Shown piece by piece: positions 35,539 through 43,880 of a stretch of DNA of 64,000 nt (its first letter is position 1; each line of letters opens with the position of its first letter). The stretch is from Ideonella livida. Its GTDB lineage: Bacteria; Pseudomonadota; Gammaproteobacteria; Burkholderiales; Burkholderiaceae_C. Position numbers and translations under genes: made by a program. Location: the NCBI RefSeq assembly GCF_010499455.1, contig NZ_JAAGOH010000012.1:1-64000 (forward strand), written 5' to 3'. The notes below the pieces were generated by a model. The model ran no database searches and was not told the origin of the DNA. It saw only the letters and a program-made list of their open reading frames with translations.

Positions 35539-36815
35539 GCGTGCCTCCGTTGCATGACGTGCTTGAGGATGGTGCGGCAGGAGACGATGCCCGCCAGGCG
35601 GCCGGCGGTGTCCAGCACGGGCACGTCATGGTGCTGGCGCAGGGCCATGTCGGTGAGCTGCTGCAGGTCGGTGTCCAGGTTCACGCTGGCGGCGTCGGCC
35701 AGGAAGGCCGCGCGCACCGCGCCGGCGCCGGCCAGGTGCAGCGAGGCCTGGGTCACGCAGCCTTGGTAGCGGCCGGCCTCATCGCACACGTAGGCGCATT
35801 CGATGCCACCGTCGGCCAGCGTGGCCAGCAGGCGCTCGGCCGGGCCGTCGATGTTGCAGGCCACCCGGGCCGCGGCCTCGGGTTGCTCCAGCATGTTGGC
35901 GGCCTTGAGGAAGCGCGAGACGTCCACGTGGCGGAAGAAGTCACGCACGAAGTCGTTGGCCGGCGACTGGATCAGCTCGGCAGGCGTGCCCACCTGGATC
36001 AGGCAGCCGTCCTTCATGATGCCGATGCGCCCGCCGATCTTGATGGCCTCTTCAATGTCATGCGAGATGAAGACGATGGTGCGCCGCTCCTCCTTCTGCA
36101 GGCGCAGCAGCTCGTTTTGCATCTCCGAGCGGATCAGCGGGTCCAGGGCTGAGAAGGCCTCGTCCATCAACAGCACCGACGGGTTGACCGCCAGGGCGCG
36201 GGCCAGGCCCACGCGCTGCTGCATGCCACCGGAGAGTTCACTGGGGAACATGCGGGCGTAGGCGTCCAGGCCCACCCGGGCCAAGGCCTTCTGCGCCTTT
36301 TCGTAGCGCTCGGTGCGGGGCATGCCCGCCACCTCCAGCCCGTAGGCCACGTTGTCGATCACGTTGCGGTTGGGCAGCAGCGCGAAGGACTGGAAGACCA
36401 TGGACATCTTCTCGCGCCGCACCTGCTGCAACGCCCCGGCCGACATGGCCGCGATGTCCTGCCCCTCCAGGATGACCTGGCCGGCCGAGGGCTCGATCAG
36501 GCGGTTGAGCAGGCGCACCAAGGTGGACTTGCCCGAGCCCGACAGGCCCATGACGACGAAGATCTCGCCGCTGCGCACCGACAGGCTGACATCATTGACC
36601 GCCACCATGTGGCCGGTCTGCTCGAAGATCTCGTTGCGGCCTTTGCCCTCGCGCAGCATCTGCAGGGCCCGCTCGGGCTTGGGGCCAAAAATCTTGCTGA
36701 GGTTGCGGACCTGCAGCAGATCGGCGCCTGTGGCGGGCACGGCGCGGGCCACCGCGGCACTGCCCGCAGCGGGCCGCACCGCGGCGCTCTGGTTGAAGGT
36801 GAGGGTGGAGGTCAT
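35535..36815 (-). CDS. proV: ProV-like ABC ATPase with CBS domains
   Basis: 426 residues. Walker A is GLSGSGKST, signature [16 protein letters not shown], Walker [13 protein letters not shown]. Unlike the shorter paralogue at 11883, it keeps a full C-terminal tandem CBS region (about residues 300-420, including [15 protein letters not shown]), which in this family senses ionic strength or nucleotides. The extra N-terminal 30 residues are Ala-rich. It is 55 bases downstream of the aldehyde dehydrogenase gene. Confidence 0.9.
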   Translation of the reverse strand: MTSTLTFNQSAAVRPAAGSAAVARAVPATGADLLQVRNLSKIFGPKPERALQMLREGKGRNEIFEQTGHMVAVNDVSLSVRSGEIFVVMGLSGSGKSTLVRLLNRLIEPSAGQVILEGQDIAAMSAGALQQVRREKMSMVFQSFALLPNRNVIDNVAYGLEVAGMPRTERYEKAQKALARVGLDAYARMFPSELSGGMQQRVGLARALAVNPSVLLMDEAFSALDPLIRSEMQNELLRLQKEERRTIVFISHDIEEAIKIGGRIGIMKDGCLIQVGTPAELIQSPANDFVRDFFRHVDVSRFLKAANMLEQPEAAARVACNIDGPAERLLATLADGGIECAYVCDEAGRYQGCVTQASLHLAGAGAVRAAFLADAASVNLDTDLQQLTDMALRQHHDVPVLDTAGRLAGIVSCRTILKHVMQRRHA

Positions 36816-36870
36816 GCCGAAATCTCGGAAGTGAAGGATCCGGGGAGAGCGCCGGCGCGGCGCGCGCCAC

Positions 36871-38370
36871 TCATGCGGCCTCGGCCTGGCTGTCGGTCAG
36901 GTCGAGCCACAGGGTCTTGAGCTGGGTGTACTGGTCGTGGGCGTGGACGGACTTGTCACGCCCGCCAAAGCCGGACTGCTTGTAGCCGCCGAAGGGCGTG
37001 GTGGCATCGCCCTCGCCAAAGGCGTTGATGGTCACCGTGCCGGCGCGCAGGGCACGGGCGGCGCGCAACGCCCGCACGCCGTGGGCGCTGAAGACCGAGG
37101 CGGTCAGTCCGTATTCGGTGTCATTGGCCATCTCGATGGCCTCCTGCAGGCTGTCGACCGTGAGCACGCAGAGGATGGGGCCGAAGATCTCCTCGCGGGC
37201 GTGGCGCACCTGGTTGTCCGTGATCTCCAACACGGTCGGGCTGACATAGCGGCCGTCCACGGTGGTGCCCCCGTAGAGTACCTTGCCAGTGCCGTCGAGG
37301 TAGCTGCTGACCTTGCCGTAGTGGGCGCCGGAGACCAGCGGGCCGATGCGGTGGGCCGGGTCCAGCGGGTCGCCCACGCGCCATTCATCGGCCAGGGCAA
37401 AGATGCGCGCCAGCAGCGGCTCGCGCACCGCGCGGTGCACGATCAGCCGCGAGATGGCCGAGCAGTTCTGGCCCATGTTCCAGAAGGTGCCGTTGACGAT
37501 GTGGGCCGCCACGGCGTCCAGGTCGGCGGCATCGTCCATGACGATGCAGGGGTTCTTGCCGCCCAGCTCCAGCACGATCTTCTTGAGGTTGCTCTCGGCG
37601 GAGTACTTCAGGAAGCGGCGGCCGGTGGCGGTGGAGCCCGTGAAGGACACCGCGTCCACATCCATGTGGCGGCCGATGGGCTCGCCGGCCTCGGCCCCCG
37701 AGCCGGTGACCACGTTGAGCACCCCGGCGGGCACGCCGGCCTGCAGCGCCAGCTCGGCCACGCGCAGCGCGGTCAGCGAGGTCTCGGCCGCCGGCTTGAG
37801 CACCAGCGAGCAGCCGGCCGCCAGAGAAGGACCGATCTTCCAGGCCAGCATCAGCAGCGGGAAGTTCCAGGGCAGCACCAGACCGACCACGCCGATGGGC
37901 TCGCGCACGATCATGGCGATGTGGTTGTCCGAGGCGGGCGCCACCTGGTCATAGATCTTGTCGATGGCCTCGGCGTGCCAGCGCAGGCAGTTGACGGTCT
38001 CGGGCACGTCCACCGTCTCGCAGTCGAAGATGGTCTTGCCGCTGTCCAGGCTCTCCATCACCGCCAGCTCACGCGAGTGGGCGGCAATCAGGTCGGCCAG
38101 CTTGAGCAGCACCGCCTTGCGGGCGGCCGGGGTCTGACGGGCCCAGCGGCCGTCGCGCCAGGCCGTGCGGGCGGCGGCCACGGCCACGTCCACATCGGCC
38201 GCTGCGCAGGCCGGCAGGCGGGCCAGCACCTCACCGGTGGCAGGGTTCACCGTCTCGAACGTGGCGCCGGACAAGGCTTGCCAGGGCCGCCCGTCAATCA
38301 GGGCGTGCTGCGGCAGCTCCAGCTGCCGGGCCAGTTGGCGGTATGCGTCGGGGGTCAGAAGCTCGCTCAT
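36871..38370 (-). CDS. NAD-dependent aldehyde dehydrogenase (PuuC/KauB-like)
   Basis: 499 residues. The catalytic cysteine lies in GQNCSAISR (the usual neighbour SAS is SAI here), the general base in VLELGGKNP and the cofactor loop in FTGSTATGR. MESLDSGKTIFDC and NCLRWHAEAIDKIYDQVAP place it with enzymes for gamma-glutamyl-aminobutyraldehyde, 4-guanidinobutyraldehyde and related amino-aldehydes. In operon with a betaine-type transporter it may oxidise betaine aldehyde or another trimethylammonium or amino-aldehyde. No choline dehydrogenase gene is in the window. It is the first gene of the operon, divergent from the GntR gene. Confidence 0.87.
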   Translation of the reverse strand: MSELLTPDAYRQLARQLELPQHALIDGRPWQALSGATFETVNPATGEVLARLPACAAADVDVAVAAARTAWRDGRWARQTPAARKAVLLKLADLIAAHSRELAVMESLDSGKTIFDCETVDVPETVNCLRWHAEAIDKIYDQVAPASDNHIAMIVREPIGVVGLVLPWNFPLLMLAWKIGPSLAAGCSLVLKPAAETSLTALRVAELALQAGVPAGVLNVVTGSGAEAGEPIGRHMDVDAVSFTGSTATGRRFLKYSAESNLKKIVLELGGKNPCIVMDDAADLDAVAAHIVNGTFWNMGQNCSAISRLIVHRAVREPLLARIFALADEWRVGDPLDPAHRIGPLVSGAHYGKVSSYLDGTGKVLYGGTTVDGRYVSPTVLEITDNQVRHAREEIFGPILCVLTVDSLQEAIEMANDTEYGLTASVFSAHGVRALRAARALRAGTVTINAFGEGDATTPFGGYKQSGFGGRDKSVHAHDQYTQLKTLWLDLTDSQAEAA

Positions 38371-38437
38371 GTGAATTCTTTCTCCGTCCGGTCGAACGGG
38401 TGGCGTGCAGGCACGTTACTACTATCGCCCTACTTGG

Positions 38438-38456
38438 TGTCTACAAATGATAGACA
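38438..38456. promoter_or_regulatory. Palindromic operator candidate for the GntR regulator
   Basis: TGTCTA-N7-TAGACA lies 68 bases upstream of the aldehyde dehydrogenase start. TGTCTACAAA recurs at 38618-38627 in the same 523-base divergent region. A GntR/FCD protein encoded at the other end is the obvious candidate binder. The rest of the region shows nothing clear. Confidence 0.55.
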
Positions 38457-38617
38457 AGAGGGGAAAATTTTTTAGTGGGGTTTGTCCTAGCGGTCAAACC
38501 ACCACCCGCGCCGCCTTAAGCAGGGAGCGTGCCAGGGTCGACGTTCGGCGGGGCCGGCCGCTGCGGCACCTGCCTGCTGGCCCTCGCAGACGCCCTGCAC
38601 ATCATGTGACTACACAC

Positions 38618-38627
38618 TGTCTACAAA
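38618..38627 (+). promoter_or_regulatory. Second copy of the GntR half-site
   Basis: TGTCTACAAA repeats the left arm and spacer of the palindrome at 38438 exactly. It lies midway between the two divergent genes and could serve autoregulation. Confidence 0.4.
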
Positions 38628-38893
38628 CAACCTTTAAATCCCCTACAACATGGGGAGCCGGGCGGCCGTGCCCGCCCGCCAGGGCGGGGCCAGGGCCCCT
38701 GCGCCGGGCTGCACGCCCCAGATCGGGGTTTTCCCGCAGCCCAAAGCCCCGCAGTGGTGCGCCACTGGCCTGCACATGGCGCATGCGTCTTTGCCGCCCG
38801 GCCCACGAAAGGGGCACTTGTAGAATCGTTTGACCCTGCCCGCCCTGGCCAGGCCGCGGCCCCCCAACACCGCACACCCCCCTGCCCACGCCT

Positions 38894-39619
38894 ATGCCCC
38901 CCAAGCGCCCCAGCCCTGCCAGCCTGCCCACGGAAGAGCCCACCGACCGCAAGGCCGCCCTGGGCGAGGCCCTGCGCCGACGCATCCTGAACCTGGAGAT
39001 GGCGCCGGGCTCAGTGGTCGACGAGGTGGAGTTGAGCGAGGAGTTCGGCCTGTCGCGCCCGCCGGTGCGGGAGCTGCTGCGCCAGATGGCCGCCGAGGGC
39101 TACATCGACCTGGAAGCCAACCGTGCGGCGCGGGTTTCGGCCATGAGCTTCCACACGCTGCGGGGCTTCTTCCTGGCGGCGCCGCTGATCTATGTGGCCA
39201 CCACCCAGCTGGCCGCCCACAACGCCACCCGCGCCGACATCGACAACCTGAAGGTCATCCAGCAGAACTTCCGCACGGCCATCGAGACCGAGAACGTGGA
39301 AGGCCGTGTGCTGTGGAACGACGAGTTCCACCTGGAAATCGGCCGCATCGCCCGCAACCCCTACCTGATGCCCAGCCTGCGCCGGCTGCTCATCGACCAC
39401 GCGCGCCTGGGCAAGACTTTCTACCGCACGCCCACCACGCCGGACCAGGCCGCCAACCTGGCCGCGGCCGAGCGCCAGCACGACCAGATCATCGACGCCA
39501 TCGCCCGGCATGACGCCGAGGCCGCCGGCGCCCTGGTGCGCGAGCACCTGGACCTCTCACGCCACCGCATGGCCGAGTACGCGGCCCCCGAAGGCCTGGA
39601 CGTGCCGCTGGTGTTCTGA
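38894..39619 (+). CDS. GntR-family regulator with FCD domain
   Basis: 241 residues. The winged helix spans about residues 20-85 (ALGEALRRRILNLEMAPGS then LSEEFGLSRPPVRELLRQM). The C-terminal FCD effector domain carries metal-ligand-like residues (NDEFHLEIGRIARN and ERQHDQIIDAIARHD). It probably represses or activates the divergent aldehyde dehydrogenase/transporter operon through the TGTCTA palindromes. The next gene follows after 36 bases on the same strand. Confidence 0.88.
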   Translation: MPPKRPSPASLPTEEPTDRKAALGEALRRRILNLEMAPGSVVDEVELSEEFGLSRPPVRELLRQMAAEGYIDLEANRAARVSAMSFHTLRGFFLAAPLIYVATTQLAAHNATRADIDNLKVIQQNFRTAIETENVEGRVLWNDEFHLEIGRIARNPYLMPSLRRLLIDHARLGKTFYRTPTTPDQAANLAAAERQHDQIIDAIARHDAEAAGALVREHLDLSRHRMAEYAAPEGLDVPLVF

Positions 39620-39655
39620 CGCCACCCACCCGTCCCTCGCCAGGAGACCGCGCCC

Positions 39656-40780
39656 ATGCCCACTGCCCACGGCAACTGGTTCACCCAGCTCACCGGCTGG
39701 GCGGAAAGCGACTACGCCAGCACCCAGGCGCGCTTGCTCAACCAAGTGGAGGACGGCCGCTGGCTGCGCCACGCTGGCACCGGGCGGCGGGTGGACATGG
39801 GCGTGCTGCGCCTGCCCACGCTGCAGCAGTTGCGCCAAGAGATGGCCGCCGCCGGCCACCCGCCGGCGCCACGCCCCCTGCGCGTGACCGTGCAGCGCGG
39901 CGACGCCATCAGCCTGCACCAAGACCCCACGCTGGCCGGGGCGCTCATTCAGGCCGCCTCGCAGTTCAACCTGCTGGAGATGACCGGGCCAGAGCGCACC
40001 CCCGAGCACGGCATTACCGCCTATTTGCACGACCCCACCCAGGGTCCCGCCTGCGCCATGGCCTGTGGCGGCGGCACGGTCTGGCGCAACTACCTGGTAC
40101 CACTAGACGACTTTGGCGACCTGCGCACGCCCGAAAGCGATGACGCGCCGCGGGGTTGCCGGGGCCAAACCCAGGCGCAGCAGCTGGACGCGCTGGCCGG
40201 CCTGCATGCCGCCTTGCAGCAGGTGCAGGACCGGCCCGGCGCGGCGCCCGGCCCGCGCTTGTGGACCCTGCGCAATGGCTACGCCCTGTTCGGCCCCGGC
40301 CAGGTGCAAGCCGTGGCTGAGTTGCTGCGGCGCTTTGACGAGCCCGCGCTGGACCGCCTGCGCGGCGCCTTGGCCATCGGATGGCACCAGCACCTGGACG
40401 TGACCGCCCTGCCCCTGCCCTGGCCCGCCACCCTGCCGCAGGTCTGCCAAGCCTATTGCAGCGCCCTGCCGGTGGCCTACAACCGCCGCGCTGACGCCAC
40501 GCTAGCCGACTGGGAACCCCTGGCCCGCCTGGTGCTGGACGCCAGCTACGAGGCCACACTGCGCGCCGCCACGCTGCAGGCCCGCGCCGGCGGCAGCGCC
40601 ACCGTGGTGCTCACCCTGGTGGGCGGCGGCGTCTTCGGCAACCCCCGCCCCTGGATCCTGGCCGCCATCGACCGCGCCTTGCAGGCTGTGGCCGGCGAGG
40701 GCCTGGACGTGCGGATCAACAGCTTCGGCCCCCCGCCCCAGGACCTGCTGGATCTGGTGGGCCGCTGGCAGCGGCACTGA
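39656..40780 (+). CDS. Uncharacterised protein with macro-domain-like features
   Basis: 374 residues, no signal peptide or membrane helix. Two segments catch the eye: ALIQAASQFNLLEM with GITAYLHDPTQGPACAMACG in the middle, and near the C-terminus TVVLTLVGGGVFGNPRPWI followed by AIDRALQAV. The second resembles the GGGVFGN loop and helix of macro (ADP-ribose-binding)/PARG-like folds. I know of no assigned function for close relatives. It follows the GntR gene by 36 bases, so the pair may be co-transcribed. The macro relationship is by eye only. Confidence 0.55.
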   Translation: MPTAHGNWFTQLTGWAESDYASTQARLLNQVEDGRWLRHAGTGRRVDMGVLRLPTLQQLRQEMAAAGHPPAPRPLRVTVQRGDAISLHQDPTLAGALIQAASQFNLLEMTGPERTPEHGITAYLHDPTQGPACAMACGGGTVWRNYLVPLDDFGDLRTPESDDAPRGCRGQTQAQQLDALAGLHAALQQVQDRPGAAPGPRLWTLRNGYALFGPGQVQAVAELLRRFDEPALDRLRGALAIGWHQHLDVTALPLPWPATLPQVCQAYCSALPVAYNRRADATLADWEPLARLVLDASYEATLRAATLQARAGGSATVVLTLVGGGVFGNPRPWILAAIDRALQAVAGEGLDVRINSFGPPPQDLLDLVGRWQRH

Positions 40781-40800
40781 GCGCCACGGCCCACTCCCTG

Positions 40801-40822
40801 CCCCGGCCTGGCTGACCGGGGA
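40801..40822. terminator. Possible terminator between convergent genes
   Basis: CCCCGG and CCGGGG pair around a nine-base loop in the 78-base gap between convergent genes, and a GGCCG/CGGCC hairpin follows. There is no T-run, so it is only a candidate. Confidence 0.3.
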
Positions 40823-40858
40823 GAACCGGCCGCTCCCCCAGCCGGCCCTCCCCACGCC

Positions 40859-41989
40859 TCAACCGCGCAGGACGGTGCGAAAGCCCACGTGGCTCGTAGG
40901 CATGTCGGGTTCGTGCGGGTGCCGGGCCGCCGCACGGTAGCGCTGGCAGTAGCTGGCCGCGCACAGGAAAGAGCCGCCCTTGATGACCACAGTCCGCCCC
41001 GGCACCGGCGGGCGCCGCAGCGCGCTAAGGTCGCCTTGTCCATGGGGCTGATGGGGGCCCTGGTAGGCGTCACGGGTGAGCTCCCACACATTGCCGATGA
41101 GGTCATACAGGCCGTAACCGTTGGCCGCAAAACACCCGGCCGGGGCCAGAGCGGCATAACCGTCTTCCTGCGTGTTCAGGTCAGGGAACACGCCTTGCCA
41201 GTAGTTGGCCAGGGGCCGGCCCTGGGGGTCACGGGGCTCCCGCGTGAGGGTCTCGGGTTGCCCACCCGCACGGGCAGCATGTTCCCACTCGGCCTCGGTG
41301 GGCAGGTCACGGCCCAGCCAGCGGGCATAAGCCAGGGCATCGGCCAGGGTGACGTGAACCACCGGGTGCTGCGCCCGCCCTCGCAGGTCGCTGCCAGGGC
41401 CCTCGGGTTGACGCCAACTGGCACCGGCACGCCAGTGCCACCAGTTGGGCACCTGTTCACCCGCAGTCCCCGGCGCAGCTGGTGCGCCCGCGCTGCTGTG
41501 CCCGCCCTGCCCCGGCGGGCGGGCCTGAAAAACTGCGGCAGCCCCTTCCCGCTCGGCCTGGGTCCGGTAGCCCGTGGCTTGGACGAAGGCGGCGAACTGG
41601 GCATTGGTGACTTCGGTGCGGTCCATCCAAAACGTGGTCACGTCCTGTGGGGCGCCAGCGGGCCGCTCGTCGGCATAGGCGCCCTGCTGACCCAACACGA
41701 TCTGTCCGGCGGGCACCCGCACCATGCCGGCGTGGGGGTCTTGGCCCCAGCCGGCCGGCAGATCTGGGCCGCTGCCGCAGGTGGCGGCAGCGGGCGCCAG
41801 GGTTGCCGCCGCAACCCAGCCGGCGCCCGGCCCGCCTGGGCCGTACAGGCCCCATTCACCCGCCACGCCACTCAGCAGCGCCACCAGGGCGACTGCGGCG
41901 CCCAGCGGTACCGCCATGGCGCGCAACCTGTTCCGAACGGCCCGACGCGCGGACCGGCCCGGCGCCGAGGCCCCGTGCTCACTGGCCAT
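40859..41989 (-). CDS. Formylglycine-generating enzyme (sulfatase-modifying factor)
   Basis: 376 residues of the FGE/SUMF1 family. The C-terminal KGGSFLCAASYCQRYR carries the two catalytic cysteines (C343, C348) in the same spacing as the human enzyme, and the final SHVGFRTV matches the family end. GGYRTQAEREG-type, LPTEAEWEHAARAG and GNVWELTRD segments are typical. It would oxidise the sulfatase cysteine to formylglycine. Unusually, residues 24-43 form a hydrophobic segment after a basic start (RNRLRAMAVPLGAAVALVAL), suggesting a membrane anchor or signal peptide and thus periplasmic action. It overlaps the sulfatase gene by 11 bases. Confidence 0.88.
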   Translation of the reverse strand: MASEHGASAPGRSARRAVRNRLRAMAVPLGAAVALVALLSGVAGEWGLYGPGGPGAGWVAAATLAPAAATCGSGPDLPAGWGQDPHAGMVRVPAGQIVLGQQGAYADERPAGAPQDVTTFWMDRTEVTNAQFAAFVQATGYRTQAEREGAAAVFQARPPGQGGHSSAGAPAAPGTAGEQVPNWWHWRAGASWRQPEGPGSDLRGRAQHPVVHVTLADALAYARWLGRDLPTEAEWEHAARAGGQPETLTREPRDPQGRPLANYWQGVFPDLNTQEDGYAALAPAGCFAANGYGLYDLIGNVWELTRDAYQGPHQPHGQGDLSALRRPPVPGRTVVIKGGSFLCAASYCQRYRAAARHPHEPDMPTSHVGFRTVLRG

Positions 41990-43874
41990 GGGCGCCTCCG
42001 GCGGCCGAGGCTGGCCGCATCACGCCCCAGCCCGAGGCGCCAAAACGTACATCGGGCATGCGCGGAGGCTGCTGATCCGTGGCGCCGGTGCGACGGGCAT
42101 AGTCCTCCCACTGATCCGCCAGGCGCGCCACCACCTCAGGATGGCGAGTGGCCAGGTCCTGGGTCTCGTTGGGGTCGGCCTGCAGGTCGTAGAGCTCCCA
42201 GCGGTTGTCGGCAAAGGGCTTCCCCGTACTGGTCAACTTCCAACGGCCCTCGCGCACATAGCGACCGCCAAACAATTCGCCCGCCAGCATCCGTTCTGCC
42301 TGCGCCGGACCTGGCGCAGGCAATGCCAGATCCGCCCGCAAGTCGTGGCCGCTCATGGGCAGCAACGCCTGCCCGCCCCGGCTGGCTGCTGGCGCCACCC
42401 CTGCTGCGGCCAGCAGGGTGGGCGCCACATCAGTGACATGGGTTGGCGCATTCCACGGGCGCAGCCCGGTGGTTTGGCCAGGCAGCCGCACGATGGTGGG
42501 CACGCGCAGGCCGCCCTCGGCGGCGTAGCCCTTGAACAAGCGCAGCGGGGTGGAGCTGACCTCGGCCCAACGCACGCCGTAGCCCATGTTGGAGCGGGGC
42601 CGGCCCAGGTTCTCCAGGCGGTTGTCGGTGTGGGCGTTGTCTGGGAAGAAGCTGGGCGAGGCCTCCGCACCGTTGTCGGACTGGAAAACGATCAGGGTGT
42701 TGTCGTACTGCCCGGTGCGCTTCAGGTAGTCCACCACCCGGCCCACATTCCGGTCCAGGTTGTGCACCATGGCCGCGTACACCTCCATCTTGCGAGCCTG
42801 TTCGCGCTGTTGCGCCGGCGTGAGCTGCGCCCAGCGCGGATAGTCCTTCGATCCGGTCAGGCCAGGATGCGGCACCTCGCTCTCGGTCAGCAGCCCCAGG
42901 GCGCGCTGGCGCGCCAGGCGACGCTCGCGGATGACCTCAAAGCCCTCGTCATACCAGCCGGCAAAGCGGGCGATGTCGGCGTCGGGCGCATGCAACGGCC
43001 AGTGCGGGGCGGTGAAAGCCAGGTAGGCAAAGAAGGGTCGCGACGCGCCAGCCGGCGGTGTGCCTTCTTGCAGATAGGCCAACAGCTTATCGGTGAAGCC
43101 ATCACTGGAATAGAAGCCCGGTGGCAATTGGGCTGGCCGGCCGTCTTCGGTGAAGGTCACGCGGTCGGCCTCGATGGGCTGGCCCGGGACGGGGGAAAAG
43201 TGCGAGCCGCCGCCCTCCAGCAAGGTGAACGCATGCTCAAAGCCGCGGGCCACGGGCCCGGTTTCGGGCGTGCGGCCCAGGTGCCATTTGCCGGCCATGA
43301 CGGTGCGGTAGCCCGCCTGGCGCAGCAGCTCGGGCAGCCATTGCACGCGGTCGTTGAGGTAGCCCTCATAGCCTGGTCGCCCCCGCAAGCCGGGCATGGC
43401 CGGGAGCAGCTCGGCCATGGTGCCCAGGCCCGCCTGATGGTGATCAGTGCCCGACATCAGCATGGCCCGGGTGGGCGAGCAGGTGGGCGCCGCATAGTGT
43501 TGGGTCAGCAAGCGACCCTGGCTGGCCAGGGCGTCCAGATTCGGCGTGGGTATCTCGCTCCCAAACGCGCCCAAGTCGGAGTAGCCCAGGTCGTCAGCCA
43601 CGATGAGCAGCAGATTCGGGCGGGATGCCACCGCAGTGGCCATGGCAGCCGGCGTGGCCATGGTCGCTGCAGTGGCGCCAGCCTCGACAGCGGGGTGGCC
43701 ACAGCCACCCAGCCACAGCAACAAGGCGGTGGCGGCCAGGGACTGGCCTGGAAGCCACCGGGAAGACGACCAGGCTAGCGGCCGAGGCAGCAGCCAGGAT
43801 TGGGGAAGCCGTATGGTTGGCTGCGCTGGAGAAGCAGAGGTGTCAGACATGTCACTTGCGGATGGGTGGAACAT
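41979..43874 (-). CDS. Cys-type sulfatase
   Basis: 631 residues, type I sulfatase. The modification motif is C132-S-P-T-R in APTCSPTRAMLMSG; the metal site begins with ADDLGYSD (D94, D95) and continues with KWHLG and SDNGAE. A hydrophobic segment ending LLLWLGGC (C58) looks like a lipoprotein signal, but it sits unusually far from the start, so either a later start or an unusual long leader applies. The substrate cannot be read from sequence. Its position after an RND exporter and outer-membrane genes suggests a bulky hydrophobic sulfate ester. Maturation would need the adjacent formylglycine-generating enzyme. Confidence 0.9.
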   Translation of the reverse strand: MFHPSASDMSDTSASPAQPTIRLPQSWLLPRPLAWSSSRWLPGQSLAATALLLWLGGCGHPAVEAGATAATMATPAAMATAVASRPNLLLIVADDLGYSDLGAFGSEIPTPNLDALASQGRLLTQHYAAPTCSPTRAMLMSGTDHHQAGLGTMAELLPAMPGLRGRPGYEGYLNDRVQWLPELLRQAGYRTVMAGKWHLGRTPETGPVARGFEHAFTLLEGGGSHFSPVPGQPIEADRVTFTEDGRPAQLPPGFYSSDGFTDKLLAYLQEGTPPAGASRPFFAYLAFTAPHWPLHAPDADIARFAGWYDEGFEVIRERRLARQRALGLLTESEVPHPGLTGSKDYPRWAQLTPAQQREQARKMEVYAAMVHNLDRNVGRVVDYLKRTGQYDNTLIVFQSDNGAEASPSFFPDNAHTDNRLENLGRPRSNMGYGVRWAEVSSTPLRLFKGYAAEGGLRVPTIVRLPGQTTGLRPWNAPTHVTDVAPTLLAAAGVAPAASRGGQALLPMSGHDLRADLALPAPGPAQAERMLAGELFGGRYVREGRWKLTSTGKPFADNRWELYDLQADPNETQDLATRHPEVVARLADQWEDYARRTGATDQQPPRMPDVRFGASGWGVMRPASAAGGAHGQ

Positions 43875-43880
43875 GGGGCC

